A stretch of DNA of 64,000 nt from Enterobacter oligotrophicus (lineage in GTDB: Bacteria > Pseudomonadota > Gammaproteobacteria > Enterobacterales > Enterobacteriaceae): positions 3,906,001-3,970,000 of the forward strand of contig NZ_AP019007.1 in assembly GCF_009176645.1 (NCBI RefSeq), given 5' to 3'. Positions within the stretch are counted from its first letter, which is position 1. The number at the start of each line of letters is the position of its first letter. The notes under the pieces were generated by a model. It was not told the origin of the DNA and did not search any database. It saw nothing but the letters and a program-made list of their open reading frames with translations. Positions 38,705 to 48,618 of this stretch are shown here, piece after piece. Both the position numbers and the translations under genes were made by a program.

Positions 38705-39838
38705 TTAATCTAACCTTCTTTTCGTTTTCATCCACGTCAACCCGATAAACATTACCGCCGACGCCATCAAAAACAGGATATTGATAATCAGCACCACCGG
38801 AATATTCCCGGCGAGGAACAGGCTCTGCAGGGTACTCACAAAGTAACGGGCAGGAATAATGTACGTTACGGCGCGGATCACTGCGGGCATGCTGTCTATC
38901 TGGAAAATAAACCCGGACAGCATAATCGACGGTAAAAAGGCGGCATTGAGCGCTACCTGCGCGGCATTAAACTGGTTGCGGGTGATGGTGGAGATGAGCA
39001 GCCCCATTCCCAGCGTGCTCAGCAGAAACAGGCTGGTGATGAGGAACAGCAGTACCAGCGAACCGCGATACGGTACGCCGAGGATAAAGACGGCGACAAG
39101 CATACAGAGCAGCATCGCCAGCATGCCGAGGAAGTAGTAGGGGATCAGCTTGCAAAGCAGCAGCTCAACCCGCGTCACTTCGGTCGAGAGCAGCGCCTCC
39201 ATCGTGCCACGCTCCCATTCGCGGGCGATGACCAGCGAAGTAAGAATTGCGCCTATCACCGTCATGATGATGGTTACCGCACCGGGAATAATAAAATGCT
39301 GGCTGATGGCGGCAGGGTTAAACCAGTAGCGCGTCTGCACGTCAATCAGCGGTTCGAACGTTTCACCCCGGTCCTCGGCCCGCTGCATTTGCCACAGTTG
39401 CCAAATGCCTTCCACGTAGCCCTGCACAAAGTTCGCGGTGTTCGGTTCGCTGCCGTCAGTAATCACCTGTATCGGGGCATCGGTATTCGCCCGCGCCATG
39501 TTGGCCGCGAAATCCACCGGGATCACCACCAGACCACGGATTTTCCCGGCCTGCATTTTCTGGATCAGTTCCTGGCGGTTGTCGCTGATCGTGGCGTCAA
39601 TATAAGGCGAGCCGGTCATCGCGTGGGTGAAATCCAGCGCCTCTTCGCTCTGCTGTTCCAGCAAAATCCCGACGCGCAGCTTGCTGGAATCCAGGTTAAT
39701 CCCGTAGCCAAAGATAAACAGCAGCAGCAGGGGGATCACCACCGCAATCAGCCAGCTACTCGGGTCACGGACGATCTGGCGTGTCTCTTTAACGCACAGC
39801 GCGCGCACCCTGCGCAACGACATCACGTTATGGCTCAT
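38705..39838 (-). CDS. ybhS: ABC-2 transporter permease YbhS
   Basis: 377 residues, partner permease of YbhR, with the same layout: N-terminal helix, periplasmic domain, then helices with [20 protein letters not shown]. It overlaps ybhF by 11 bases, so coupling is likely. A REP element separates it from ybhR. Confidence 0.95.
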   Translation of the reverse strand: MSHNVMSLRRVRALCVKETRQIVRDPSSWLIAVVIPLLLLFIFGYGINLDSSKLRVGILLEQQSEEALDFTHAMTGSPYIDATISDNRQELIQKMQAGKIRGLVVIPVDFAANMARANTDAPIQVITDGSEPNTANFVQGYVEGIWQLWQMQRAEDRGETFEPLIDVQTRYWFNPAAISQHFIIPGAVTIIMTVIGAILTSLVIAREWERGTMEALLSTEVTRVELLLCKLIPYYFLGMLAMLLCMLVAVFILGVPYRGSLVLLFLITSLFLLSTLGMGLLISTITRNQFNAAQVALNAAFLPSIMLSGFIFQIDSMPAVIRAVTYIIPARYFVSTLQSLFLAGNIPVVLIINILFLMASAVMFIGLTWMKTKRRLD

Positions 39839-41567
39839 TGGTATGCTCCTTATCCCAGTCGTGGATAAGCGTGATAAACGCCTGCTCCATGGTCGGGTCC
39901 GGCCGTTTTTCGTCGGCGGCCTGTTCTTTCAGATCGTCTGGCGTGCCGTGAGCAATCAGCTTGCCGCGGTAAACCAGCCCGATCCGGTCGCAATACTCCG
40001 CCTCATCCATAAAGTGGGTTGTCACCATTACGGTAACGCCTTTCTCCACCATGCTGTTGATATGCAGCCAGAATTCACGGCGTGTGAGGGGATCAACGCC
40101 TGAGGTGGGTTCATCGAGAAACAGGATATCCGGCTCATGCATCAGCGAGCAGGCCAGCGCCAGGCGTTGCTTAAAACCGAGCGGCAGCTCATCGGTGGCG
40201 TGCGAAGCGATATTCGTCAGGCCAAACGCATCGGTCATACGGCTGATTTTCTCGTTTTGCGCGCGACCCCGCAGGCCGTAGACACCGGAGAAGAAACGCA
40301 GGTTTTGCTCAACCGTCAGGTTGCCGTACAGCGAGAATTTCTGCGCCATATAGCCCAGGTGCTGTCGCGCCTTGCCGGAGCTGATCTTCAGATCCATATC
40401 CAGCACCAGCGCTTTACCGGAGGTAGGCACCAGCAGGCCGCACATCATTTTAAAGGTGGTCGATTTCCCCGCGCCGTTCGGCCCGAGCAGGCCAAAAATC
40501 TCGCCGCGTTTCACCGCGAAATTGACGTTATCAGTGGCGGCAAAATCCCCGAATTTCTTGGTCAGGGATTTCGCTTCGATCACCGTTTCGCCCGGCGTGC
40601 CCTCAACCGTGTGCAGGATCGCACCCAGCGGTGATTCCGACGTGCCCGCCCCGCCCAGCAGGTCGATAAACGCATCTTCAAAGCGCGGCGCGGTCTCTTC
40701 CATCTCAACCTCAGGCATTCCCTGAGCGTGACGGATATCGTCAGCGGTGGCTTCTTTTTTGAGGATCACCCGCACCGAACGGCCCTGAATCATCCCGTCG
40801 CTCACCTGCGGCAGTTTCAGCACCCGTTGCAGCAGTCTGCGGTTGGACTCCTGCGGGCTGTGCAGCAGAAAGCTGCGCCCGGCCATGCTTTGCGTCAGTT
40901 TTGTTGGTTCACCCTGATAGAGCAGCTCGCCTTCGTTCATCAGCAGCACGTCGCGGCACTGTTCCGCTTCGTCGAGGTAGGAGGTGCTCCAGAGGATCAG
41001 CATCCCGTCGCCCGCCAGCTCGTGCACCATCTGCCACAGCTCGCGGCGGGAAATCGGGTCCACGCCCACACCGGGCTCATCCAGCAGCAGAACTTTCGGC
41101 TCGCCCACGAGCGTACAGGCCAGCCCCAGCTTCTGCTTCATCCCGCCGGAGAGCTTGCCCGCCAGCCGGTCGGTAAACGGGCCAAGCGACGTAAACGCCA
41201 GCAGACGGGCGAAGGTTTTCTGCCGCGTTTCACCGGTGACGCTGCGCAGGTCGGCATACAGATTCAGGTTTTCCATCACCGTCAGGTCTTCATACAGCCC
41301 AAACTTCTGCGGCATATAGCCGAGCATGGCGTGGAGCGCACCGTCATCTTTAATCGGATCGAGGCCCAGCACGCTGGCCGAGCCTTCATCCGGCTTAAGC
41401 AACCCCGCGAGCATGCGCATTAGCGTGGTTTTGCCTGCACCATCAGGGCCGACCAGCCCGGTCACATAGCCTTTCTGGATGGTGCAGTTCAGCGGCGCTA
41501 CCGCGGGTTTCTCCATCCCCGCGAAGCGTTTGACCAGATTGTTAATCTGAATAACCGCATCATTCAT
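39828..41567 (-). CDS. ybhF: YbhF, tandem ABC ATPase of the YbhGFSR exporter
   Basis: 579 residues with two full ABC domains in one chain. Domain 1: Walker [10 protein letters not shown], signature LSGGMKQKL, Walker [14 protein letters not shown]. Domain 2: Walker [10 protein letters not shown], signature-like [16 protein letters not shown], Walker [14 protein letters not shown]. The second signature is LGFKQ rather than LSGGQ, as is common in this family. It overlaps ybhG by 8 bases. Confidence 0.95.
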   Translation of the reverse strand: MNDAVIQINNLVKRFAGMEKPAVAPLNCTIQKGYVTGLVGPDGAGKTTLMRMLAGLLKPDEGSASVLGLDPIKDDGALHAMLGYMPQKFGLYEDLTVMENLNLYADLRSVTGETRQKTFARLLAFTSLGPFTDRLAGKLSGGMKQKLGLACTLVGEPKVLLLDEPGVGVDPISRRELWQMVHELAGDGMLILWSTSYLDEAEQCRDVLLMNEGELLYQGEPTKLTQSMAGRSFLLHSPQESNRRLLQRVLKLPQVSDGMIQGRSVRVILKKEATADDIRHAQGMPEVEMEETAPRFEDAFIDLLGGAGTSESPLGAILHTVEGTPGETVIEAKSLTKKFGDFAATDNVNFAVKRGEIFGLLGPNGAGKSTTFKMMCGLLVPTSGKALVLDMDLKISSGKARQHLGYMAQKFSLYGNLTVEQNLRFFSGVYGLRGRAQNEKISRMTDAFGLTNIASHATDELPLGFKQRLALACSLMHEPDILFLDEPTSGVDPLTRREFWLHINSMVEKGVTVMVTTHFMDEAEYCDRIGLVYRGKLIAHGTPDDLKEQAADEKRPDPTMEQAFITLIHDWDKEHTNEP

Positions 41568-42555
41568 GTCGTTCCCCGTCGTTGATTTTTACGGTGACCG
41601 GCATACCCTGACGCAGCGCGTCGTCCGCATCGGTGACGATAATGCGCAGGCGGTACACCAGGTCGGTACGCAGATCCGGCGTTTCAACGGTTTTCGGCGT
41701 GAATTCGGCGGTAGGGGAGACAAAGCCCACTTTGCCGTGATACGGCTTGTCCGGGCGACCGTCGGTATAGAGCAGCAGCTCGCGGCCCGGCTGCATCTGG
41801 CCGAGGTTCGGCTCATCAATGTAGGCACGCACCCATACCGGGCGGGTCAGAGAGAGCGTTAATACGGTGCTGCCTGCGCTGAGCATGCTGCCCGGCTCCA
41901 CGGCGCGGGTCATCAGCGTACCGTCAGACGGCGCGATTAACGTGGTGTCATGCAGATCCAGCTCCGCCTGCGCTAATTGCGCCTGCGCCTGTTCAAGGCT
42001 GGCTTTCGCCTGGGCGATGTCCTGCGCGCGGTTACCGGTGCGGTACTGGCTTAACTTATCCTGCGCGGATTTCAGCGTGGCCTGTGCCTGGTCGCGGGAT
42101 GAACGGGCATTTTCCAGATCGTTGGCGGAAATGGTGCGGCTTTTCCACAGTCCCTGCTGACGGTTATAGAAGTTCTGCGCGTAGTCATAGGCGGCTTTCG
42201 CCTGCTTAACGGCAGCGGCGGCCTGGGCGATCTCTTCATCACGGTAGCCTGCCAGCATCAGGTCATACTGCGCCTGAGCCACGGAAACGCCTGCTTTTGC
42301 CTGCAACAGGGCGTTCTCGTAGGGCGCTTTATCCAGCATCCCCAGCGTCTGCCCGGTTTTAATCGCATCGCCTTCGTCAACGTTCAGCGAGGCCAGACGC
42401 CCGCCAACGCGGAAGCTCATATTCACAGTACGAATATCGACGTTACCGTACAGCGTCAGGCCACGATCCTGCTGGCTCTGATACCACAGCCAGCCGCCGA
42501 TGCCCGCAGCAAGCAACACGACAACCACCAGAATGATGGCGACAGGTTTTTTCAT
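41560..42555 (-). CDS. ybhG: Periplasmic adaptor protein YbhG (HlyD family)
   Basis: 331 residues: an N-terminal membrane anchor ([20 protein letters not shown]), a lipoyl-type domain and a long alpha-helical hairpin rich in Ala/Gln ([20 protein letters not shown]), then a beta-barrel. It links the YbhFSR pump to an outer membrane channel. Overlaps cecR by 4 bases and ybhF by 8. Confidence 0.95.
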   Translation of the reverse strand: MKKPVAIILVVVVLLAAGIGGWLWYQSQQDRGLTLYGNVDIRTVNMSFRVGGRLASLNVDEGDAIKTGQTLGMLDKAPYENALLQAKAGVSVAQAQYDLMLAGYRDEEIAQAAAAVKQAKAAYDYAQNFYNRQQGLWKSRTISANDLENARSSRDQAQATLKSAQDKLSQYRTGNRAQDIAQAKASLEQAQAQLAQAELDLHDTTLIAPSDGTLMTRAVEPGSMLSAGSTVLTLSLTRPVWVRAYIDEPNLGQMQPGRELLLYTDGRPDKPYHGKVGFVSPTAEFTPKTVETPDLRTDLVYRLRIIVTDADDALRQGMPVTVKINDGERHE

Positions 42556-43229
42556 GACTTCAGGCTCCTTTGCGTTAAGCCTTGCAGGATCAGATCAACA
42601 TGACAGGTGATGACCTGGCTAATCTGCGCGGCTTTATCCTCATCGAATTGTGTCCAGCCCGTGCGTAACAGGATGGTCTCCCGGCCCAGACGAAAGGCCA
42701 GCACTTCGCCCAGCAGGGCATGGGTATGCAAAATCGTCTCGGTATCGTCGGCCTCTCGCCCGGTGTAGGCCGCAATCAGCCGGGTCAGGTGGGTGTGCAT
42801 CGGCGCAATCACCTGGTCGTGTACCAGCTGGTAAGCGGCAGTGGGGGAAAGTTGTTCGCGGGAGATAAACTTACTCAGGTTCAGCGTATCGTCGTGCGTC
42901 AGCAGACGGATCATATTATGGCAGGCGTTAAGGATAAGCTGACGAATAGCGGCACGGTCAGGTGCTGGCTGGCTGAACAGCGCGGTGGCCTCTTCAACAT
43001 GCGGGCGAAAATTTGTGCCAATGAAGTCGGCAATCCACTGGGCGCAGGCGAGGTATAAATCCTCTTTTGAACCAAAATAGTAGGTAATCGCCGCAATGTT
43101 TTGCCCGGCCTGCGCGGCGATATCCCGCGTGGTGGCATGGAGTCCATACTCACCAAACTGTGCCAGCGCAGCGGCGATAAGCTGGCTTTTGGCCTGTTCA
43201 CCTTTGGTTGTTGTGGGTGTCGTATTCAT
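42552..43229 (-). CDS. cecR: TetR-family regulator CecR
   Basis: 225 residues (223 in E. coli CecR, formerly YbiH). The N-terminal TetR helix-turn-helix reads [22 protein letters not shown]; the C-terminal domain would bind an unknown ligand. In E. coli it controls its own operon with ybhGFSR and the divergent rhlE, and affects cefoperazone and chloramphenicol sensitivity. A perfect palindrome lies just upstream. Confidence 0.95.
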   Translation of the reverse strand: MNTTPTTTKGEQAKSQLIAAALAQFGEYGLHATTRDIAAQAGQNIAAITYYFGSKEDLYLACAQWIADFIGTNFRPHVEEATALFSQPAPDRAAIRQLILNACHNMIRLLTHDDTLNLSKFISREQLSPTAAYQLVHDQVIAPMHTHLTRLIAAYTGREADDTETILHTHALLGEVLAFRLGRETILLRTGWTQFDEDKAAQISQVITCHVDLILQGLTQRSLKS

Positions 43230-43243
43230 GGCGGCATTAAAAA

Positions 43244-43263
43244 TTAATCAATCGATTGATTAA
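43244..43263. promoter_or_regulatory. CecR operator palindrome
   Basis: TTAATCAATC followed by its exact inverse GATTGATTAA, a perfect 20-base palindrome 15 bases upstream of the cecR start and about 200 upstream of rhlE. A TetR-type operator is the natural reading. Confidence 0.88.
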
Positions 43264-43465
43264 GATTATGCCCGGTTCGCCATTTTGTCCAGTTGCCCCT
43301 TTGGCGGGAAATATTTCGTCGATGAATCCCTGAGGGATATTTTATGCGCCACGTCACAAAAGCTGCTACACTCCGCTGCTTCATGGCATTGTGGTTTTTG
43401 TCCTCCCAATTGTTATATCTCCCTGAAAACTACACCTGTGATGGTCGGGGCGGTTCGGAGTTTTT

Positions 43466-44836
43466 ATGTCTTTTGATTCCCTTGGCCTGAGCCCGGAAAT
43501 TCTGCGCGCGATCGCAGAACAAGGTTACGTCGAGCCAACCCCAATCCAGCAGCAGGCTATTCCTGCTGTTCTGCAGGGGCGTGACCTGATGGCCAGCGCC
43601 CAGACCGGCACCGGTAAAACGGCGGGCTTTACCCTGCCGCTGTTAGAACTGCTGGTAAAAAATCAGCCGCACGCTAAAGGCCGTCGTCCGGTTCGTGCGC
43701 TGATCCTCACGCCAACCCGTGAGCTGGCGGCGCAAATTGGTGAGAACGTGCGTGATTACAGCCGCTATCTCAACATTCGTTCGCTGGTGGTTTTCGGTGG
43801 CGTCAGCATTAACCCGCAGATGATGAAGCTGCGCGGCGGTGTGGACGTGCTGGTGGCAACGCCGGGTCGCCTGCTGGATCTGGAACACCAGAACGCGCTG
43901 AAGCTCGATAGCATCGAAATCCTGGTGCTGGATGAAGCCGACCGTATGCTGGACATGGGCTTCATTCATGATATCCGCCGCGTGCTGGCAAAACTGCCTG
44001 CGCGTCGTCAGAACCTGCTGTTCTCTGCGACCTTCTCCGATGAGATCAAGGCGCTGGCGGAAAAGCTGCTGCATAACCCGCTGGAAGTGGAAGTGGCGCG
44101 CCGTAACACCGCCTCCGAGCAGGTGACGCAGCACGTGCATTTCGTCGACAAAAAACGTAAGCGGGAGTTACTCTCCCAGATGATCGGTCAGGGCAACTGG
44201 CAGCAGGTGCTGGTCTTTACCCGTACCAAGCACGGCGCTAACCACCTGGCGGAGCAGTTGAATAAAGACGGCATTCGCAGTGCCGCCATCCACGGCAACA
44301 AGAGCCAGGGGGCACGTACCCGTGCGCTGGCGGACTTTAAATCTGGCGATATCCGCGTGCTGGTAGCAACCGACATCGCGGCGCGTGGGCTGGATATTGA
44401 AGAGCTACCGCATGTGGTGAACTACGAGCTGCCGAACGTGCCGGAAGACTACGTTCACCGTATTGGCCGTACCGGTCGTGCGGCGGCAACCGGTGAAGCG
44501 CTTTCACTGGTTTGTGTGGATGAACACAAACTGCTGCGTGATATCGAGCGTCTGCTGAAAAAAGAGATCCCGCGTATCGAAACGCCGGGCTATGAGGTGG
44601 ACCCGTCCATTCAGGCTGAGCCCATTCAAAACGGTCGCCAGCAGCGCGGCGGCGGCGGTCGAGGTCAGCAGCCGCGTCGTTCAGAAGGCGGCGCACCGAA
44701 AAAACCGGGAAAACCTCCGCGCCGCAGCAGTGAGGCTAAATCTGGTGGAGAAAACCCGTGGCGCAGCGGTGAGGCAAAACCGGCAGGGGAAGGGCAGCGC
44801 CGACGCCGCCCGCGTAAGCCTGCTAAACCGCAGTAA
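43466..44836 (+). CDS. rhlE: ATP-dependent RNA helicase RhlE
   Basis: DEAD-box helicase that assists ribosome assembly and mRNA decay. It is 456 residues, near the E. coli length (454). Motifs in order: Q motif ([13 protein letters not shown]), I AQTGTGKT, Ia [53 protein letters not shown]. The C-terminal tail is Gly/Arg/Lys-rich ([12 protein letters not shown]...), and differs most from E. coli, as expected for a disordered tail. CecR control is possible. Confidence 0.97.
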   Translation: MSFDSLGLSPEILRAIAEQGYVEPTPIQQQAIPAVLQGRDLMASAQTGTGKTAGFTLPLLELLVKNQPHAKGRRPVRALILTPTRELAAQIGENVRDYSRYLNIRSLVVFGGVSINPQMMKLRGGVDVLVATPGRLLDLEHQNALKLDSIEILVLDEADRMLDMGFIHDIRRVLAKLPARRQNLLFSATFSDEIKALAEKLLHNPLEVEVARRNTASEQVTQHVHFVDKKRKRELLSQMIGQGNWQQVLVFTRTKHGANHLAEQLNKDGIRSAAIHGNKSQGARTRALADFKSGDIRVLVATDIAARGLDIEELPHVVNYELPNVPEDYVHRIGRTGRAAATGEALSLVCVDEHKLLRDIERLLKKEIPRIETPGYEVDPSIQAEPIQNGRQQRGGGGRGQQPRRSEGGAPKKPGKPPRRSSEAKSGGENPWRSGEAKPAGEGQRRRRPRKPAKPQ

Positions 44837-44841
44837 TCTGG

Positions 44842-44873
44842 AAGCCCGGTCGTAAAGCCGGGCTTTTCTTTTT
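44842..44873 (+). terminator. Terminator of rhlE
   Basis: Stem AGCCCGG/CCGGGCT with an 8-base loop, followed by TTTCTTTTT. Confidence 0.9.
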
Positions 44874-44899
44874 GCGGCAGCGAAGAGAAAGTGCCACAA

Positions 44900-44919
44900 T
44901 AGTGGCTGTTTATACAGTA
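44900..44919 (+). promoter_or_regulatory. LexA box of dinG
   Basis: TAGTGGCTGTTTATACAGTA lines up with the E. coli dinG SOS box TATTGGCTGTTTATACAGTA, with two differences. It lies 14 bases before the dinG start. Confidence 0.85.
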
Positions 44920-44933
44920 TTTCAGGTTTTCCA

Positions 44934-47111
44934 ATGGCTTTAACCGCTGCGCTCAAAGCGCAAATTGGCGCATGGTATAAGGCGCTACAACAGCAGATCC
45001 CCGATTTTATCCCCCGAGCACCGCAGCGGCAGATGATTGCTGACGTGGCAAAAACGCTCGCCGGGGATGACGGGCGACATCTGGCGATTGAAGCCCCGAC
45101 CGGCGTCGGGAAAACCCTGTCGTATCTGATTCCCGGTATTGCTATTGCGCGGGAAGAGGATAAAACGCTGGTGGTCAGCACCGCCAACGTGGCGCTGCAG
45201 GATCAGATCTTCAGCAAAGATTTACCGCTGCTGCGCAAAATCATCCCCGACCTGCGGTTTACGGCGGCCTTTGGGCGTGGGCGCTACGTTTGCCCGCGCA
45301 ATCTGGCCGCGCTTGCCAGCAGTGAGCCTAATCAACAGGATCTGCTGGCATTTCTCGACGATGAACTCACGCCGAACAACAAGGTCGAGCAGGAACAATG
45401 CGCGAAGCTGAAAGCCGATCTCGACGGCTACAAATGGGACGGTCTGCGCGATCACACCAGCCAGGCAATTGGTGACGATTTGTGGCGCAGGCTCAGCACC
45501 GATAAAGCCAGCTGTCTGAACCGCAACTGCCACTACTACCGTGAATGCCCGTTTTTTGTCGCCCGGCGCGAAATTCAGGAAGCGGAAGTGGTCGTGGCTA
45601 ACCATGCGCTGGTGATGGCCGCGCTGGAGAGCGAATCGGTACTGCCGGAGCCGAAAAACCTGCTGCTGGTGCTTGATGAAGGCCACCATCTGCCGGACGT
45701 GGCGCGCGACGCGCTGGAGATGAGCGCTGAAATCACCGCGCCGTGGTTTCGTCTGCAGCTCGATCTTTTCTGCAAGCTGGTGGCAACCTGCATGGAGCAG
45801 TTTCGCCCGAAAACCACGCCGCCGCTGGCGGTGCCTGAGCGGTTGAGCGAGCACTGCGAAGAGGTTTACAGCCTCATTTCATCACTCAACAACATCCTGA
45901 ATCTCTATCTTCCGGCGACCCAGGAGGCGGAACACCGCTTTGCGATGGGGGAACTGCCGGAAGAGGTGATGGAGATCTGCCAGCAGCTGGCGAAGCACCT
46001 CGAAAAGCTGCGCGGGCTGGCGGAGCTGTTTTTAAACGATCTGAGTGAGAAAACCGGCACGCATGACGTGGTCCGCCTGCACCGCATACTGCTCCAGATG
46101 AACCGCGCGCTCGGCATGTTTGAGGCGCAGAGCAAACTGTGGCGGCTGGCCTCTTTAGCCCAGGCATCCGGCGCGCCAGTGACCAAATGGGCAACGCGTG
46201 AAGTGAAAGAGGGGCAGGTGCATCTGTTTTTCCACTGCGTGGGTATTCGTGTCGCCGATCAGCTGGAAAAACTTATCTGGCGCAGCGTACCCCATGTGGT
46301 CATCACTTCTGCGACGTTGCGATCCCTGAACAGTTTCTCACGCTTGCAGGAGATGAGCGGCCTGAAAGAGAAAGCGGGCGACCGCTTTGTAGCACTGGAC
46401 TCGCCGTTTAACCACTGCGAACAGGGCAAGCTGGTGATCCCGCGCATGAACTATGAGCCGCTTATCGATAACGAAGAGCAGCACATTGCGGAAATGGCAG
46501 CCTACTTCCGCGAGCAGGTTGAGAGCAAAAAATACCCCGGCATGCTGGTGCTGTTTGCCAGCGGGCGCGCGATGCAGCGTTTCCTGGAATACGTCACCGA
46601 CCTGCGTTTACTCCTGCTGGTGCAGGGCGATCAGCCACGCTACCGGCTGGTGGAAACCCATCGTAAACGTATTGATAACGGCGAGCGCAGCGTGCTGGTC
46701 GGGTTGCAGTCCTTCGCCGAAGGGCTGGATCTGAAAGGAGACTACCTGACGCAGGTACACATCCACAAAATTGCCTTTCCGCCAATCGACAGCCCGGTAG
46801 TGATCACCGAAGGCGAATGGCTGAAAAGCCTGAATCGCTATCCGTTTGAGGTGCAAAGCCTGCCTGCGGCGTCGTTTAACCTGATCCAGCAGGTGGGGCG
46901 TCTGATCCGTAGCCACGGCTGCTGGGGCGAGGTGGTGATCTACGATAAACGTCTGCTCACTAAAAACTACGGCCAACGGTTGTTGAACGCGCTGCCGGTC
47001 TTCCCGATCGAACAGCCGGAGGTGCCAGAGGTAAAAAAACGCCCGGCAAAACTGACCGCCGGGCGTAAGAAAAGCATCCGTGCTAAGGGGCGCGGTCCTA
47101 CTGGTATGTAA
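44934..47111 (+). CDS. dinG: ATP-dependent DNA helicase DinG
   Basis: SOS-induced XPD-like 5'-3' helicase that resolves R-loops and replication blocks. It is 725 residues (716 in E. coli). Walker A is APTGVGKT near residues 52-59, and VLDEGHHL is the DEAH box. The iron-sulfur cluster cysteines are in GRGRYVCPRN and SCLNRNCHYYRECPFF. The extreme C-terminus VKKRPAKLTAGRKKS... is basic but differs from the E. coli tail, and its DNA also encodes the fimbrial operon terminator. It is convergent with the fimbrial operon and overlaps its last gene by 14 bases. Confidence 0.97.
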   Translation: MALTAALKAQIGAWYKALQQQIPDFIPRAPQRQMIADVAKTLAGDDGRHLAIEAPTGVGKTLSYLIPGIAIAREEDKTLVVSTANVALQDQIFSKDLPLLRKIIPDLRFTAAFGRGRYVCPRNLAALASSEPNQQDLLAFLDDELTPNNKVEQEQCAKLKADLDGYKWDGLRDHTSQAIGDDLWRRLSTDKASCLNRNCHYYRECPFFVARREIQEAEVVVANHALVMAALESESVLPEPKNLLLVLDEGHHLPDVARDALEMSAEITAPWFRLQLDLFCKLVATCMEQFRPKTTPPLAVPERLSEHCEEVYSLISSLNNILNLYLPATQEAEHRFAMGELPEEVMEICQQLAKHLEKLRGLAELFLNDLSEKTGTHDVVRLHRILLQMNRALGMFEAQSKLWRLASLAQASGAPVTKWATREVKEGQVHLFFHCVGIRVADQLEKLIWRSVPHVVITSATLRSLNSFSRLQEMSGLKEKAGDRFVALDSPFNHCEQGKLVIPRMNYEPLIDNEEQHIAEMAAYFREQVESKKYPGMLVLFASGRAMQRFLEYVTDLRLLLLVQGDQPRYRLVETHRKRIDNGERSVLVGLQSFAEGLDLKGDYLTQVHIHKIAFPPIDSPVVITEGEWLKSLNRYPFEVQSLPAASFNLIQQVGRLIRSHGCWGEVVIYDKRLLTKNYGQRLLNALPVFPIEQPEVPEVKKRPAKLTAGRKKSIRAKGRGPTGM
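47033..47066 (-). terminator. Fimbrial operon terminator, inside dinG
   Basis: On the minus strand a perfect 9-base stem ACGCCCGGC/GCCGGGCGT with a 10-base loop is followed by a run of six T. It sits 32 bases past the last fimbrial gene, within the coding end of dinG. On the plus strand no T run follows, so it should act one way. Confidence 0.85.
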
Positions 47112-47601
47112 AGGTCACCTGAATCACGCTGTTGAAGGTTCCGGCGCTGACGGGCATAGAGGTGGCGTAGTAACGTGCAGCCAGAGGAAACGTTGCGGTG
47201 TGATCGGCTGAGTTGATCGGGACGTTAAACGCCGCCTGCGGGGCGATGAGTATTTTGTCCTGACGGTCTGCCAGCTCCAGCGCCAGCCCTTTCGCGCTGC
47301 CGGTGTTGGCAAATTTTGTCGGGTGTATGCTGTCTGCCTGTCCGTAAAAAAAGGCGGTAGCCAGCGCGAGCGTTGCCGGGCAATGTGTCACCGACAGGGA
47401 AAAATCTTTCCACTCGCCAGTGTCCCCCACGTCTTTAAAATTACCCGCCACCGCCTGACCTAAATCTACCGTCAGATTGCGGCTGGCGCTGTCGATGACA
47501 CAGGTATTGGCGTAGATATTGCCTGTCATCTGTATCTGGATATCCTCTGCGTGCGCCTGGGCTATCAGACCCAGGGCCAGGAGCAATGCTGTCTTTTTCA
47601 T
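47098..47601 (-). CDS. Minor fimbrial subunit (SfmF/FimF-like)
   Basis: Periplasmic pilin of 167 residues, with signal peptide MKKTALLLALGLIAQAHA. The mature protein has the pilin disulfide pair (NTCVIDSASR and VTHCPATL) and the C-terminal VTFTYQ beta strand with a penultimate-type aromatic that chaperones recognise. Last gene of the five-gene operon; by order it corresponds to sfmF, an adaptor or minor subunit. An in-frame GTG three codons upstream has no ribosome site; the ATG at 47601 has only a weak one. Confidence 0.88.
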   Translation of the reverse strand: MKKTALLLALGLIAQAHAEDIQIQMTGNIYANTCVIDSASRNLTVDLGQAVAGNFKDVGDTGEWKDFSLSVTHCPATLALATAFFYGQADSIHPTKFANTGSAKGLALELADRQDKILIAPQAAFNVPINSADHTATFPLAARYYATSMPVSAGTFNSVIQVTFTYQ

Positions 47602-47606
47602 AATGA

Positions 47607-48596
47607 TCACTTATAGGCAAGGGTGAGGGTCGCAATACTGTTTGCAGGGCCAGGAGTCACCGTGTCGCTGACCTGCTCATAGCGCACCTCGAACGGGATC
47701 GCTAACGTTTCATTGGCATTCGCTGGCTGTTTTGTCGGGATATAGGTGTCAAAGGTGGCGATATTGTCGTCAAAGAGCATTCTGACGCCGACCCCCGTCG
47801 CCATGCCGGTTTGCTGAGTGAGTTTGATGACGCCCTCATAGCCGGATTCATACCCATTGGCACTGTTTATTTTGATTTCAGGCTGCACCGTGGTGTCGCA
47901 ATTAACGCTGACGTAGAATTTCTGTGCCGGTGAGGAGAGCACGCCTGCACCGATAAAATCACTGACCGGGAAATCACCCAGATTGATGGTGAGATTTTTC
48001 GGTGACACGTTGCACGTCACTTCGTGGAGAGTAACGTTGCCGGAATAGGAGATATGGTTAGGGTTGCCGATCCCTTCATGGCCAAAAACGCCGATGCCGA
48101 ATTCCGTCTGCCCCTGCACCAGCGTGCCTGCTGACACCGTATTGCTCGTTTTCACCAGTTCCAGCGTGACTTCGAAGCTAAACGATTGTTGCCCGTCGGT
48201 AGAGACATAGCCAACGGGTGTCCCCCGCGAATCGCACTGTACGCCGCCTGCGCCGCTGATTCGCTGGCCTTTGTCATTCATCAGAGCGATGCCCACGCCA
48301 GGTACGCCGGAGTCATACACGCCTCGCAGTCCGGGGATCTCTGCTCCCGTACCGTAATAACAGGAGACGATTTCCTGCCCGCTATCGACACTTTGGTTGC
48401 AATTACCGGCAACGTGTACCGTCTGCTCCGTACCCGGAATGGTTTCGCCCACGGCAAGCGTCGTCGGGATTGAAATAGAGGCCACGTTAATCATTTTTGG
48501 CATGTCCGGCGAGGTGCAGGTGGCCTTTGCATGGGGCATAAATAACGCTGCGGTTCCCAGAACCAGTAAGAAAAAGCACTGTTTAATCATTTGCAT
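47607..48596 (-). CDS. Fimbrial tip adhesin, two-domain (SfmH/FimH-like)
   Basis: Signal peptide of about 25 residues (MQMIKQCFFLLVLGTAALFM then PHAKA), then a two-domain protein. The N-terminal receptor-binding domain (roughly residues 26-185) has four cysteines (KATCTS, GNCNQ, VSCYYG, VQCDSR), which could form two disulfides; the C-terminal pilin domain begins near VTCNVSPKNLTINLG and has one Cys pair. It is 329 residues from the ATG at 48596, the only start with a ribosome site (TCAGG). Order matches sfmH. The ligand cannot be read from sequence, and no FimH mannose-pocket residues are evident. Confidence 0.85.
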   Translation of the reverse strand: MQMIKQCFFLLVLGTAALFMPHAKATCTSPDMPKMINVASISIPTTLAVGETIPGTEQTVHVAGNCNQSVDSGQEIVSCYYGTGAEIPGLRGVYDSGVPGVGIALMNDKGQRISGAGGVQCDSRGTPVGYVSTDGQQSFSFEVTLELVKTSNTVSAGTLVQGQTEFGIGVFGHEGIGNPNHISYSGNVTLHEVTCNVSPKNLTINLGDFPVSDFIGAGVLSSPAQKFYVSVNCDTTVQPEIKINSANGYESGYEGVIKLTQQTGMATGVGVRMLFDDNIATFDTYIPTKQPANANETLAIPFEVRYEQVSDTVTPGPANSIATLTLAYK

Positions 48597-48618
48597 AATG
48601 TTTAGCCTGAACATTGAA

